Assembly: GCA_023266115.1 (NCBI GenBank)
Contig: JAHFRU010000021.1
Location: 1 to 41,659 of the forward strand
Source of the DNA: Gammaproteobacteria bacterium
GTDB taxonomy: Bacteria; Pseudomonadota; Gammaproteobacteria; VBWC01
Length of the DNA stretch: 41,659 bases
Direction of reading: 5' to 3'
The notes beneath the pieces are model-generated. The model was not told the DNA's origin. It ran no database searches and worked only from the letters and a program-made list of their open reading frames with translations. Below are positions 16,514-25,543 of this stretch, piece after piece. The position numbers and the translations under genes were made by a program. Each line of letters opens with the position of its first letter. The stretch's first letter is position 1.

Positions 16514-16657
16514 TCAGTGCTCCCGATCAGTCTATTGGCACAGTCGCGGAGTTCGCATGTTGGCCGGGTTGCAAGTATTGCAGACAGAAGTAGCCACGCG
16601 CCTTACGCAGCACGGAATCGCGCCCGCGCGATCCGCCGCGCACGGGCTACATAATAA

Positions 16658-16704
16658 ATCCGCTTCCGCAGTTAATCCGTCGTAGACGTAATACGGAAGC
16701 GGAT
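16658..16704 (-). terminator. Inverted repeat downstream of the SnoaL-like gene
   Basis: ATCCGCTTCCG (16658-16668) and CGGAAGCGGAT (16694-16704) pair perfectly across a 25-base loop, just beyond the 3' end of the minus-strand gene at 16741. The loop is long for a terminator; a regulatory site is possible. Confidence 0.4.
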
Positions 16705-16740
16705 CGATATCGACAAAACCCTAAAGCGGGGTTAAGCAGA

Positions 16741-17127
16741 TTACATCCCGTAACGCGCGGCCGTATTGAAAAAACCGCGCCAACGGGTGATCTTGCCTTG
16801 TTTTACGGTGAACACATGCACCCATTCGGATGTAAATTGTTTTTTGGTATCCAGTGCATCGGATTTTTCCCAACCGAGTACCGTGACGTGTTCGCCAGCT
16901 TCAATGAATTCACGGGGTTCAAACGCATGAATGTTGTCGGCACGCGCGACGTCCGCAAAAAACGCACCCACTTCCTCCCGATTTTTCCGCCGTCCGGCAT
17001 AAGGCAAACCCTTCGAGCCGACGAATTCCCAATCGACCTTATCGGAAACCAGATTCAAAATCGCCGGCACATCGCCGCGATTAAAAGCCTCGTACGCCTG
17101 TTTAACGACGGTGCTAGTTGTGCTCAT
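16741..17127 (-). CDS. SnoaL-like (NTF2-fold) protein
   Basis: 128 residues from the ATG at 17127, which has GGAGGAA seven bases upstream; longer in-frame starts lack a ribosome-binding site. The pattern AYEAFNRGDVPAILNLVSDKVDWEF, then a short helix and a curved sheet ending ITRWRGFFNTAARY, is that of the SnoaL-like branch of the NTF2 fold. Members are small hydrolases, isomerases or ligand-binding proteins of very varied function. No catalytic set can be assigned and the neighbours do not help. Confidence 0.88.
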   Translation of the reverse strand: MSTTSTVVKQAYEAFNRGDVPAILNLVSDKVDWEFVGSKGLPYAGRRKNREEVGAFFADVARADNIHAFEPREFIEAGEHVTVLGWEKSDALDTKKQFTSEWVHVFTVKQGKITRWRGFFNTAARYGM

Positions 17128-17492
17128 ATCCGTTCCTCCAGTCTTTTGTTGTGAAGAACTGCCTTCTATATATGCAACGCGAGTCAATTCGGATGCCGTT
17201 AGGCCGGCGCATGAACTTTTCCGCGCGTCACGAATAATGCAACCTTGATGTAGCGAACCACCTTACGTTCGTGATGTCCAGGCGCGACAACCTCGTCAAC
17301 GCCCTTTCCGCGTGCGCTGCCGACATGATCTTCGGGACAGAGCACCGCGCGGAACACTGCCCGTGCAAGGCATACACTCCGCGTATACTGCCGCACGATT
17401 TAAATCCACCCGGCCCCTCCGCGTCAATATCACCACCGATTCAATTTTCGGCGAATATACACTCTGGCGAAACAATGACACTGGGATGATTA
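17128..17492. other. Gene-less stretch, about 365 bp
   Basis: Only short open frames are present (for example 17199-17396 minus, 65 codons), without ribosome-binding sites or recognisable domains. The stretch ends at the TA that borders the partial MITE. Confidence 0.4.
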
Positions 17493-17683
17493 TTGAGAAT
17501 TACCAAATGACGTGACAACACATGGCGACCGTCATTCCGGGCCCCTGCCTTCGCAAGGGCAAGCTGCGCGCAGCGAAGACCCGGAATCCAGCGGTTGTGA
17601 ATGGCAGTGGATTCCCCGGCGGCTGTTCCCGACGCCACCCTGCCTCCTGCATCCATGCAGTCGCGCTTTCGCGGGAATGACAG
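17493..17683 (+). mobile_element. Partial MITE copy (right terminal repeat lost)
   Basis: It starts after TA (17491-17492) with TTGAGAATTACCAAATGACG, identical to the left end of the full copy at 21327. The interior follows the same order but is shorter (a 50-60 base block is missing after GCGCAGCG). Similarity stops after GGGAATGACAG, so the right inverted repeat is absent. It should no longer be mobile by itself. Confidence 0.8.
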
Positions 17684-17735
17684 TATTGCAATAATCTGGG
17701 GGCTAGAAAGGTGAAGCCGAGAAAGTCTGTCGCGC

Positions 17736-19352
17736 CTACGCCGTCGCGGTGCGGCGCTTTAGCTCCACGCCCTGGCTGCGCAGGTAGTCGTCGTAGCTGC
17801 CGTTGAAGTTGACGATGCCTTGCGGTGTCAGTTCGATGATGCGGGTGGCGAGCGATGACACAAATTCGCGGTCGTGGCTGACAAAGATCAGTGTGCCGGG
17901 ATAATTTTCCAGTGCGAGATTGAGCGACTCGATGGATTCCATGTCGAGGTGATTGGTCGGTTCGTCCATCAACAGCACGTTCGGCTTCTGCAACATCAGC
18001 TTGCCGAACAGCATACGGCCTTGTTCGCCACCCGAGATCACCTTGACGGACTTCTTGATCTCGTCCTGCGAAAACAGCAGCCGCCCGAGCGTGGCGCGTA
18101 TCGCCTGCTCGTCGTCGCCTTGCTGTTGCCACTGGCTCATCCAGTCGAACAGCGGCATGGCGGTAGCGAAGTCGGCCGCGTGATCCTGTGCGAAGTAACC
18201 GATGTTGACGTTCTCGGACCACTTGACCGTGCCGCTGTCCGGCGTCAGATCACCGGCCAGACAGCGCAACAGCGTGGTCTTGCCGATGCCGTTCGGACCG
18301 ATCACGGCGACGCGTTCGCCGACCTCGACGGCGAGGTCGAAACCCTTGAACAAGGGTTTACCGTCATAGCCCTTGCCGACGCCGTCGAGTTCCAGCGCCA
18401 ACCGATAGAGTTTCTTCTGTTGGTCGAAACGCAGGAACGGGCTGACGCGGCTCGACGGTTTGATATCTTCGAGTTTGATTTTTTCGATCTGCCGCGCCCG
18501 CGACGTCGCCTGCTTGGCCTTCGACGCATTGGCGGAGAAGCGGCTGACGAAGGCCTGCAACTCGGCGATCTGCGCCTTCTTCTTCGCGTTCTCGGCGTAC
18601 TGGCGTTCGCGCACCTGCGTCGCAGCGGTCATGTAGTCGTCGTAGTTACCCGGATAGATGCGCAACTCGCCGAAGTCGAGATCGGCCATGTGCGTGCAGA
18701 CGCTGTTCAGGAAGTGACGGTCGTGGGAGATGATGATCATCGTGCTGTTGCGCGCGTTGAGCATGTCTTCCAGCCAGCGGATGGTGTTGATGTCGAGGTT
18801 GTTGGTCGGCTCGTCGAGCAACAGGATTTCAGGATCGGCGAACAGTGCCTGCGCAAGCAGCACGCGCACCTTCCAGCCCGGCGCCACAACGCTCATCGGG
18901 CCGGCGTGTTGCACCAACGGGATGTCGAGACCGAGCAACAGATCGCCGGCGCGGGACTCGGCCGTGTAGCCGTCGAGTTCGGCGAATTCGACTTCAAGCG
19001 TAGCGACCTTCATGCCGTCCGCTTCACTCATTTCCGGCAGCGCGTAGATGCGGTCGCGCTCCTGCTTGACCCGCCATAGCTCGGCATGGCCCATGATGAC
19101 GGTATCCAGCACCGAGTATTTCTCGAAGGCGAACTGGTCCTGACGCAGCTTGCCGACACGTTCGTTGGCATCGATGCTGAACGTCCCGGCGCTGGCCTCG
19201 AGATCGCCGCCGAGTATCTTCATCAGCGTCGACTTGCCGCAGCCGTTGGCGCCGATCAGGCCGTAGCGGTTGCCACCCCCGAACTTGACCGAAATGTTTT
19301 CAAACAGGGGCTTCGCCCCGAACTGCATGGTGATATTGGCTGTAGAGATCAA
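17736..19352 (-). CDS. ybiT: ABC-F ATPase YbiT
   Basis: 538 residues, close in sequence and length to Escherichia coli YbiT from the first residues ([20 protein letters not shown]). Two ABC domains have Walker [10 protein letters not shown] (34-42) and GPNGIGKTT, Walker [12 protein letters not shown] and [11 protein letters not shown], and signatures [12 protein letters not shown] and ISGGEQGRM. Between them is the charged helical linker ([20 protein letters not shown]) typical of ABC-F. There are no membrane domains. ABC-F proteins bind the ribosomal E site and act in translation. The start appears to be a TTG (19352), since the homologues begin at this point. It is monocistronic, with the partial MITE just downstream. 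Confidence 0.95.
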   Translation of the reverse strand: MISTANITMQFGAKPLFENISVKFGGGNRYGLIGANGCGKSTLMKILGGDLEASAGTFSIDANERVGKLRQDQFAFEKYSVLDTVIMGHAELWRVKQERDRIYALPEMSEADGMKVATLEVEFAELDGYTAESRAGDLLLGLDIPLVQHAGPMSVVAPGWKVRVLLAQALFADPEILLLDEPTNNLDINTIRWLEDMLNARNSTMIIISHDRHFLNSVCTHMADLDFGELRIYPGNYDDYMTAATQVRERQYAENAKKKAQIAELQAFVSRFSANASKAKQATSRARQIEKIKLEDIKPSSRVSPFLRFDQQKKLYRLALELDGVGKGYDGKPLFKGFDLAVEVGERVAVIGPNGIGKTTLLRCLAGDLTPDSGTVKWSENVNIGYFAQDHAADFATAMPLFDWMSQWQQQGDDEQAIRATLGRLLFSQDEIKKSVKVISGGEQGRMLFGKLMLQKPNVLLMDEPTNHLDMESIESLNLALENYPGTLIFVSHDREFVSSLATRIIELTPQGIVNFNGSYDDYLRSQGVELKRRTATA

Positions 19353-19511
19353 AACAGGTTTCCAGTGCCGGGGTTAGCGTATGACCGTGGCGGGATGGCC
19401 GCCGGCGGGATAAAAGGCGGGCATTATGCCATAGATCGCCGGTCAGGTCGGGGATATTACCGGAGTGGCACGTGAGGCCCGGAGCGCCGGGTCGCGGAAC
19501 ACAGGGACTGG

Positions 19512-19531
19512 ATTCCCGCGTACGCGGGAAT
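19512..19531. repeat. Small intergenic hairpin repeat
   Basis: ATTCCCGCG-TA-CGCGGGAAT is a perfect palindrome, of the same style as the REP-like hairpins within the MITEs. It is located 15 bases past the yaiI stop codon and could act as its terminator. Confidence 0.5.
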
Positions 19532-19546
19532 AAGCGCCTGGCGAAG

Positions 19547-20002
19547 TCAGGCCTGGCCGGTATGCCGGACCAAAAACCGGTCGAGTTGATTGCCGAAAGA
19601 CTGCCGGTCGGCCTGGCTAATTACCGCCGGGCCGCCGGTAGTCACACCGCTCGCGCGCAACGTATCCAGGAAGCCCCGCATGTTCAAACGCTCCTGAATC
19701 GTATCCACGCTGTACAACTCGCCTCTCGGACTGAGCGCGTGACCGCCCTTCTTTATGATCTCGGCGGCCAGCGGGATATCGCCGGTAATGACCAGATCGC
19801 CCACGGCGAGCCGTTTGACGATCTCGTTATCAGCGACGTCGATACCTGACGGAACCTGCAAAAAACGCACGTAGCCTGATGGGGGTGTCGCCAGGGAATG
19901 GTTGGCAACCAGCGTCAACGACACCTTTACACGTTCCGCCGCTCTAAACAAAATTTCCTTGATCACCCGGGGGCAGGCATCGGCGTCCACCCATATCTGC
20001 AC
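19547..20002 (-). CDS. yaiI: YaiI/YqxD family protein (DUF188)
   Basis: 151 residues with the family pattern from the first residue: [48 protein letters not shown] and the late LSPRGELY. The fold is PIN-like with conserved Asp residues (DADAC, ITGD), which suggests metal-dependent nuclease ancestry, but no function is established. The start is a GTG (20002). It begins 27 bases after the stop of the cold-shock gene on the same strand, so the two may be cotranscribed. Confidence 0.92.
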   Translation of the reverse strand: MQIWVDADACPRVIKEILFRAAERVKVSLTLVANHSLATPPSGYVRFLQVPSGIDVADNEIVKRLAVGDLVITGDIPLAAEIIKKGGHALSPRGELYSVDTIQERLNMRGFLDTLRASGVTTGGPAVISQADRQSFGNQLDRFLVRHTGQA

Positions 20003-20029
20003 CCGGTATGCGCCGCGCTGACCGATGCG

Positions 20030-20242
20030 TCAGGCGGGTCTGACGTTTTCGGCCTGCAGTCCCTTCGGGCCATTGGTGACTTCCATCGTAACCTTCTGGC
20101 CTTCCTTCAGCGATTTGAATCCGTCAGCCTGAATGGCGCTGTGATGCACGAATACATCCTGCCCGCCTTCCTGCTCGATGAAACCGAAACCCTTGCTGTC
20201 GTTGAACCACTTGACTGTACCCGTAACCGTTTTACCTGCCAT
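20030..20242 (-). CDS. Cold-shock domain protein (CspA family)
   Basis: 70 residues, the full length of the family. RNP1 KGFGFI (17-22) and RNP2 VFVHHSAI (30-37) carry the aromatic residues that stack on single-stranded RNA or [13 protein letters not shown] and [10 protein letters not shown] are standard. It is an RNA chaperone. AGGAG lies upstream of the ATG. About 235 bases of gene-less DNA precede it (20243-20479), room for the long leader that csp mRNAs often have; no specific element is identified there. Confidence 0.95.
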   Translation of the reverse strand: MAGKTVTGTVKWFNDSKGFGFIEQEGGQDVFVHHSAIQADGFKSLKEGQKVTMEVTNGPKGLQAENVRPA

Positions 20243-20479
20243 TTCCTAACTCTCCTGTATGAATAATCCGCCACCTTACGCTGGCACTTTTTTGGTAGCC
20301 GCGCCGTTAACGCGCGGGCTACACCGGCTAATGGTATCTCATTTTATGGGTCGTCAGCACCCCCCCGCCGTCGCCAGCCTTCCGGCCGGACGGACCGGCG
20401 CATGCCACAAACGATGTATTGCGAATCCAGATTTGAAGGCAACGCCCCGTATCGGGCCGGACATTATGGTCCCCAACGC

Positions 20480-21145
20480 CTAGTGTTCGTCCGGCCGGTC
20501 GAGCCGGCGCTGCAATGCATCGATGTCATCACGCAGCGCCGCCACCAGCGCCTCCAGCCGGTCCAGCCGGTCACTCTCGGTGGCGCCGCGCGCACCCGCC
20601 ACCTTGACGGGTCCCGACACAGGCACTATCGGTACGGCCCCGCTGAAAAGATGCATATAACGTGACTCGCGCCTTCCGGGCTCGCGCGCCAGCATCATGA
20701 CAAACGGACCGTCTGGCCGCGTCGCCAGTTGCGCCAAAGATTCCTCAACCTGCTGAATATCCGCGAACTTCGCCAAACGCGCGGCATGACTGCGCAGCTC
20801 GCCCGGCGTTTGCGGCCCGCGCAAGAACAGCTCACAGACGATACCGAGTTCCTGCTCGGTAAACTTCAATAGCCCGAACTCGGTGTTACAGAACCGGTGC
20901 TGGTATTTCGACACACGGCTGCCAAACCCGGTTTTTTCGCTGACCAGCCGCTTCTTCGTCAACGCATCGACGGTCTGCTGCACGGTGGCCTGATCCAACG
21001 TCAGCACCGGATCGCGGTTGCTTTTTTGATTGCAGGCGTTGGTAAGCGCATTGAGCGACAACGGATATTGCTCCGGCGTCGTGAGTTCCTTCTCGATCAG
21101 ACTGGCGATCACCCGCGTTTCATTGAGCGATAATTCGATATCCAC
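20480..21145 (-). CDS. yceH: YceH family protein (DUF480)
   Basis: 221 residues. The opening [20 protein letters not shown], then [27 protein letters not shown] and [14 protein letters not shown] mark the YceH family of two winged-helix domains. The C-terminal 50 residues after a Pro/Gly linker ([20 protein letters not shown]) form a short coiled coil. Function is unknown; DNA binding is suggested by the fold. The start codon is GTG with GGAAGG upstream. Confidence 0.93.
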   Translation of the reverse strand: MDIELSLNETRVIASLIEKELTTPEQYPLSLNALTNACNQKSNRDPVLTLDQATVQQTVDALTKKRLVSEKTGFGSRVSKYQHRFCNTEFGLLKFTEQELGIVCELFLRGPQTPGELRSHAARLAKFADIQQVEESLAQLATRPDGPFVMMLAREPGRRESRYMHLFSGAVPIVPVSGPVKVAGARGATESDRLDRLEALVAALRDDIDALQRRLDRPDEH

Positions 21146-21326
21146 ACACCCTTCCTTTCGGCTACCGGCGAGCCAGCTTAGCAGAAAGCCCGGTTACAGA
21201 CGCGTGCGACGACGATACCGACCGGCGCGCAGCACCGCGGGGCACGGGCGAACTATTTCTGCCCGGCATGCGGCGGCATCCCTGACAGCGTCGCGACCGC
21301 GCCGTATTTTACCAACCGGTTAATTA

Positions 21327-21600
21327 TTGAGAATTACCAAATGACGTGACAACACATGGCGACCGTCATTCCGTGCCCCTGCCTTCGCAGGGGCAGGCTG
21401 CGCGTAGCGGACGAGTCCATGGACGGGCGAGGTAGACCATGTCGGGAACCCATGGTTGAGACCCGGAATCCAGCGGTCGTTAGTGTGACTGGATTCCTCG
21501 GCGGCTGTTCCCGACGCCGCCCTGCTTTCTGTATCCATGCAGTCGCGCTTTCGCGGGAATGACAGCCGTTGGACGTGTCACGCTTATAGGTAATTCTCGA
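21327..21600 (+). mobile_element. MITE copy A, 274 bp with terminal inverted repeats and TA duplication
   Basis: It begins TTGAGAATTACCAAATGACG and ends ATAGGTAATTCTCGA. The ends are inverted repeats over about 25 bases with a few mismatches, flanked by TA on both sides (21325-21326, 21601-21602). The interior holds REP-like hairpins (CCCCTGCCTTCGCAGGGG) and a near-palindrome around GTCCATGGAC. It has no transposase gene. TA duplication and an AT-rich inverted end fit the IS630/Tc1-mariner type of mobilisation. Copy B at 29672-29945 has exactly the same length and nearly the same sequence in the opposite orientation. Confidence 0.88.
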
Positions 21601-21644
21601 TAATACGACGGTGCCCACATGTCATCCGACCGGCTTAAGCCACC

Positions 21645-21785
21645 TTCGCGGCCCTCGCCGACCCGACCCGCCGCGCCAGGATGGCGCGACTCGCCACGGG
21701 AGAGGCATCGGTCACCGAGCTGGCCGCACCCTTCCGATCAGCCTTCCCGCCGTCACCCAACATCTCAAGGTACTGGACCGCGCGG
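21645..21785 (+). pseudogene. Broken ArsR-type regulator fragment
   Basis: Frame one reads FAALADPTRRARMARLATGE and continues ASVTELAAPFR. After a one-base shift near 21735 it continues SLPAVTQHLKVLDRA. This is the N-terminal winged helix-turn-helix of an ArsR-family repressor, including the recognition helix PAVTQHLKVL. It has a frameshift, no start in the correct frame, and is cut off after DRA by a hairpin repeat. The MITE lies 45 bases upstream. The partner gene, usually a START/AHSA1-like protein for this subfamily, is gone. Confidence 0.8.
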
Positions 21786-21799
21786 TCCAGTGCCGGTCA

Positions 21800-21834
21800 T
21801 TCAGCACGTTGCTGAATTCCGGCTTGCGCCGGAA
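21800..21834. repeat. Double hairpin repeat
   Basis: TTCAGCA-CGT-TGCTGAA is followed directly by TTCCGGC-TTGC-GCCGGAA. They lie at the broken end of the ArsR fragment. Confidence 0.55.
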
Positions 21835-21880
21835 GGACGCCAACAGAATGAATCAGACCCAGCCGCCAATCAGTGCGCGT

Positions 21881-22186
21881 TCATTCCGGCGACGCCAGCC
21901 GCCACGCCGCATAACCGCCGTCCAGGCTGTAGGCCTCGGCAAATCCCTTGCTCGCAAAGTACTCCGCCGCGCCTTTGCTGGTGTTGCCGTGGTAACAACA
22001 GACGATCAGCGGGCGCGCGGTGTCCGCGTGCTGGATAAAGCCCTCGATGTTGCTGTTGTCGATACGCTCGGCGTTGGCGATATGGCCCGCTTCATAGGAA
22101 CGCATATCGCGGATGTCGATCACCTGCGCGTTGTCGCGCTCGATCAATTCGCGCGCCGCGTCGACGCTTATACATTTAAAGCTCAT
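21881..22186 (-). CDS. glpE: Thiosulfate sulfurtransferase GlpE (single rhodanese domain)
   Basis: 101 residues, one rhodanese domain. VIDIRDMRSYEAGHI is the N-terminal signature. The active-site loop CYHGNTSKG has catalytic Cys64 in the six-residue loop form of GlpE, and YSLDGGYAAWR closes the domain. It moves sulfane sulfur from thiosulfate to cyanide or another thiol acceptor such as thioredoxin. It lacks a signal peptide and so is cytoplasmic. It is monocistronic. Confidence 0.9.
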   Translation of the reverse strand: MSFKCISVDAARELIERDNAQVIDIRDMRSYEAGHIANAERIDNSNIEGFIQHADTARPLIVCCYHGNTSKGAAEYFASKGFAEAYSLDGGYAAWRLASPE

Positions 22187-22269
22187 AACGACACCCCGTA
22201 CGGGTGACCGTTGGGAAAATATTTATTCTAGAAATTTTCATACTTAAGCGCAAAAGCAAAGATCCCGGC

Positions 22270-23388
22270 CTATGCCTCGAACCGCACGCAAGATATCGGT
22301 GGCAGATGCTTGCTCACGTTCTGCCACGAGTCGCCCTGATCCTCGCTGACCCACAGCGAGCCGGTAGTGCTGCCGAAGGCCAGCCGCTCGCCGTCGGCGG
22401 CGATGGCCAGGCCGTGACGATAGATCAGGTCATAGGCCGGTTCGTCGGGCAGGCCCTTGCTCAAAACATCAAAGTGCTTGCCGCCGTCGCGGGTGCGCGT
22501 CACCACCAGGCGAGCATTGACCGGGAAACGTCTCTCGTCTTTTGTTGCCGGCACGAACCAGGCAGTGTCCGCTTCCGTCGGATGCACGGCGACGGCAAAA
22601 CCGAAGCTGGATGGCGGCACATCGTGCAGCTCCTGCCAGTGCTCGCCGCCGTCGTCGCTGCGGAATATGCCGTTGTGATGCTGCATCCACAGCCGGTCAG
22701 GCTTTGCCGGGCAATGCACGACACGATGTGCGTCCTGAGGCAACGGGTCACCCGCCATGTCCGGCGGCATATAGACATTGCGCAGGCCCTTGCCTATCAA
22801 TGCCCAGCTTCCACCTTTATCTTTGGTCGTCCAGACGCCGCCGGTGGACACGGCGATCGTCACGTGCCGGGCGTCGCGCGGGTCAACCATAATCGAATGG
22901 ATGCCGGCGAAGTCGTAGCCGCCGCCCATCCACTTTTTGCGTAACGGGTGATCCCACAACGAGCGCACCAGCGTCCAGCTGTCGCCACCATCGACGGAAT
23001 GAAACAACCCGCCCGGAATCACACCGCACCACAGTTCGCCGGAATCCTCGCCGGCACCGCCCGGCTCCAGCGCCCAGATCAGTTTGCTGCTCCACGGAAT
23101 GTCGATGCCACGCATCGGGTCCTTGTCTTCCAGTCCGTCGGGCCTGGGCGGAAACGCCGGCGCCGGCGTCTCGCGCCAGCGCTTGCCGCCGTCGTCGGAG
23201 CGCTGCATCTTGACGCCGAAATGGCCGAGATCCAGTGCGGCATGAATGCGCCGACCGCCGCGCTGCGGTAACAGCATCGACACCGGATCGCCGGCAAACC
23301 ACGTGCCCGCTATCCGCCAGCGGCCGCGGTTATCGCGTGCGACGCCAAACAGCCCCTTGCGCGTCCCCACCCACAAACAATCGCTCAT
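22270..23388 (-). CDS. Asp-box (BNR) repeat beta-propeller protein
   Basis: 372 residues from the ATG at 23388. At least six Asp-box turns are spaced along the chain: SDDGGKRW, SVDGGDSW, TKDKGGSW, SDDGGEHW, TRDGGKHF and SEDQGDSW. This indicates a sialidase-like or photosystem-assembly-like beta-propeller. No sialidase Arg triad is evident, so glycosidase activity is not claimed. The ribosome-binding site GGAGG lies in the last codons of the MoaD/ThiS-like gene upstream, one base separates that stop from this ATG, and the two should be translated together. There is no signal peptide. Confidence 0.88.
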   Translation of the reverse strand: MSDCLWVGTRKGLFGVARDNRGRWRIAGTWFAGDPVSMLLPQRGGRRIHAALDLGHFGVKMQRSDDGGKRWRETPAPAFPPRPDGLEDKDPMRGIDIPWSSKLIWALEPGGAGEDSGELWCGVIPGGLFHSVDGGDSWTLVRSLWDHPLRKKWMGGGYDFAGIHSIMVDPRDARHVTIAVSTGGVWTTKDKGGSWALIGKGLRNVYMPPDMAGDPLPQDAHRVVHCPAKPDRLWMQHHNGIFRSDDGGEHWQELHDVPPSSFGFAVAVHPTEADTAWFVPATKDERRFPVNARLVVTRTRDGGKHFDVLSKGLPDEPAYDLIYRHGLAIAADGERLAFGSTTGSLWVSEDQGDSWQNVSKHLPPISCVRFEA

Positions 23389-23389
23389 A

Positions 23390-23659
23390 TCAGCCTCCGG
23401 ACAGTGCCTGCGCGACGAAGATGTCGTCGTTCTCCCCGACCGGATCGGAAAGCCCAATACGATCGCGGATCAGTTCCCGATTCACAAAAACCGCCACATG
23501 CTTGCGCACTGCGCCCTGGTCGTCAAGCACGTAACCACGCACACGCGGATTGGCCAGAAAGTAACACGCCAGCACCTGCGCCACTGTCGCGCCTGCAACC
23601 CGTGCCGACGGCGTGTCTACCAGGCGGTGAAGATTCGGCGTGAAGCGCAACATCGTCAT
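23390..23659 (-). CDS. MoaD/ThiS-like ubiquitin-fold protein ending in Gly-Gly
   Basis: About 89 residues. The chain has the beta-grasp pattern (LRFTPNLHRLV, AGATVAQVLACYFLANPRVR, LRKHVAVFVN-like strand, DDIFVAQALSGG) and ends exactly in Gly-Gly, as required for adenylation and thiocarboxylation in MoaD/ThiS sulfur carriers. The start is uncertain: Met at 23659 or 23653, neither with a strong Shine-Dalgarno; a longer frame reaches 23737. It is coupled to the Asp-box propeller gene, a pair not explained by molybdopterin or thiamine synthesis. No E1-like (MoeB/ThiF) gene is in the window. Confidence 0.82.
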   Translation of the reverse strand: MTMLRFTPNLHRLVDTPSARVAGATVAQVLACYFLANPRVRGYVLDDQGAVRKHVAVFVNRELIRDRIGLSDPVGENDDIFVAQALSGG

Positions 23660-23771
23660 GACCGGATGCGCGCGTGTATCAGCAGGTACGTTGCCGCTGG
23701 ACCTCGTCCGCGATCCAACCGGACACGGCGTCGCCAATACGAAAAAGCAGTCGCTGATTCCGGCCGATGCT

Positions 23772-24137
23772 TCATGCCCGCCTCTTCACTTTCCTCGCCG
23801 GCGCCCGCAGGGCGGCGCCATACGCCTTGTTTGCCCAGACGTTCATCTCATCCGGGCTCTCCAGTATTTCCTCAGGCGCCTGATAGTAGGACAGCGAATA
23901 CTCCCGGCCTTTTTTTTCGTAGGTAAACATCGCCAGCCCCAGTCTTTCGAAATCCCCCGCCGTTTGCATATCCGCCTTTAGATACAACGTGCCATCCGCC
24001 ATCAACGCAAACATCAACCCTTCCAGAAAAAACCCGTGCCCGCCGAACATGCGCCGCGCGCTCACCGGCCCGATCGACTGCATCAGCTCGACCACATGGC
24101 GGGCGAATTCCCGGTCGTCGTGTCGCACGGTGCTCAA
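23772..24137 (-). CDS. TfoX N-terminal domain protein
   Basis: 121 residues if started at the TTG at 24137, which has GGGGAAAG five bases upstream. The family signature VSARRMFGGHGFFLEGLMFALM is at residues 20-41 and is followed by LYLKAD and MFTYEKKGREYSLSYYQAPEE. It has only the N-terminal half of the competence regulator TfoX/Sxy and ends in a basic tail (APARKVKRRA). Single-domain forms are common and of unknown function. It is monocistronic. Confidence 0.88.
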   Translation of the reverse strand: MSTVRHDDREFARHVVELMQSIGPVSARRMFGGHGFFLEGLMFALMADGTLYLKADMQTAGDFERLGLAMFTYEKKGREYSLSYYQAPEEILESPDEMNVWANKAYGAALRAPARKVKRRA

Positions 24138-24343
24138 TGTTCTTTCCCCGCTTAAGTCAGTGACGCGCGGATCGGCCGAGCCGGACTCCGCGCGCAGACG
24201 TACGCCACGACGCGGGGAACAGTGACGGAAAACCCCAACGCCACGATCGACGTCATGCCTGCACAAACGGCAATCCGGCGCGTCTTATCCGCCGACCACG
24301 GCACCACGATATATTGCCGATCGCTTCCTGACGATTGCCCTGC

Positions 24344-24445
24344 TTAAGCTCGGGCATCGGACCCTGACCGAGCGTAATCAGCCCGCGCTTCGCGGCGGTC
24401 CAAGTGGATAATAATAAACATGATCAGCACGAGCAAGAACGACAT
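24344..24445 (-). CDS. Possible small single-helix membrane protein
   Basis: 33 residues beginning MSFLLVLIMFIIIHLDRRE and ending in a charged tail with Asp, Arg and Ser. It is one membrane helix followed by a basic/acidic cytoplasmic-type tail. GGAGG sits eight bases before the ATG at 24445; an ATG eight codons earlier (24469) has no ribosome-binding site. It follows the EamA gene on the same strand after about 50 bases and may be its last cistron. It is too short for family assignment. Confidence 0.42.
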   Translation of the reverse strand: MSFLLVLIMFIIIHLDRREARADYARSGSDARA

Positions 24446-24497
24446 CAACACCGCCTCCGGCACGTGCATTTGCAACCGTGCGCGTCGTTTCCCTGGT

Positions 24498-25391
24498 TCA
24501 GGCGGGCGGCGCCATTTTTTTTCGTCGCACGAAATAATAGCGACCGGATATCACCGCGAGAATTCCGCCCAGTATCATTACCCCGGCGACCGCCAGCCGC
24601 ACGGTTATCGCCTCGGATACCAACACGACGCCGCCGATCGCCGCGATCACCGGCACCGACAGCTGGACGACCGCCGCTTCCGTCGCCGTAAGACCGCCGA
24701 GAGCCATATACCAGACCGTATAGCCGATGCCCGACGCCACCGCTCCCGACAAGACCGCCAGAATAATTCCCTCGGACGATAGCTCTACGGCAGGTATGGC
24801 AATCAACGCCAGCACGACGACAAGCGGTGCGGTGCGTGCAAAATTAAATGCCGTATCGCTCAGTGGATACGCAGAGCCTCTGCCTCTGAGCGTATAAACA
24901 CCCCACGCTATGCCAGCCACCGTCATCAGCACGAACCCGGGGAATGAAGGCGTAGTAGCCCCGGGGAGCATCAAATAGACAAACCCCGCGAACGCGATTA
25001 ACAATCCGAACCACTCCGACACATGCAACCGGGTACCTGTCATGACACTGACCAATACCATGGTGATCTGCACGGAGCCGAATAACACCAGCGCGCCGGT
25101 CGCCGTATCCAGGGATATATAGGCATAGGAAAATGCAACCGCGTAGAGAAACAGCATGAGCGAGGACAACCAGCTGCCTTTCGTCGACGCGCCGCCTTGA
25201 CGCCCGACGATTTTTAGAATAATCACCAGCATCGCCATGCCCGACAACAGCCGCACCACCGTAAAGCTGACCGCGTCGATGGTGTCATCGCCCAATGCCA
25301 TCCGACACAGCACCGAATTCGCTGCAAAGGCCACCAGCGCGAACAGCGTGTATGAGACGGTTTTTACCAGAGCGACCGGATGATAGGTCAA
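24498..25391 (-). CDS. EamA/DMT-family transporter
   Basis: 297 residues from a TTG with GGAGG six bases upstream; the frame extends further but is not hydrophobic there. Ten membrane helices form two EamA halves. Features include FAANSVLCRMAL in helix 1, TATGALVLFGSVQITMVLVS, and in the second half GLTATEAAVVQLSVPVIAAIGGVVL, the usual end-of-domain pattern. Such proteins export or import metabolites; the substrate is unknown. It ends with a short basic tail (RRKKMAPPA). Confidence 0.88.
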   Translation of the reverse strand: MTYHPVALVKTVSYTLFALVAFAANSVLCRMALGDDTIDAVSFTVVRLLSGMAMLVIILKIVGRQGGASTKGSWLSSLMLFLYAVAFSYAYISLDTATGALVLFGSVQITMVLVSVMTGTRLHVSEWFGLLIAFAGFVYLMLPGATTPSFPGFVLMTVAGIAWGVYTLRGRGSAYPLSDTAFNFARTAPLVVVLALIAIPAVELSSEGIILAVLSGAVASGIGYTVWYMALGGLTATEAAVVQLSVPVIAAIGGVVLVSEAITVRLAVAGVMILGGILAVISGRYYFVRRKKMAPPA

Positions 25392-25543
25392 GCCTGCCTC
25401 CGTTGATCCTGAACGTGACGGAACGGTAGCCCGGCGGCCCCCGCGTGTGCACAGAATACGCAAAGTGTAGCGGAAGAACCGGATCCGGGCAGCCGCAACA
25501 CGGTGACGATTATCGCGCTGCGGGCGTCCGGTACAATCTGATC

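Noticed and set aside
17874-19079. 401-codon plus-strand frame opposite ybiT
   Set aside because: ybiT is unmistakable on the minus strand; the opposite frame is a codon-bias artefact.
21356-21562. Identical 68-codon frames in MITE copies A and B
   Set aside because: The frame lies across hairpins of a non-coding element, has no ribosome-binding site, and is identical only because the elements are copies.
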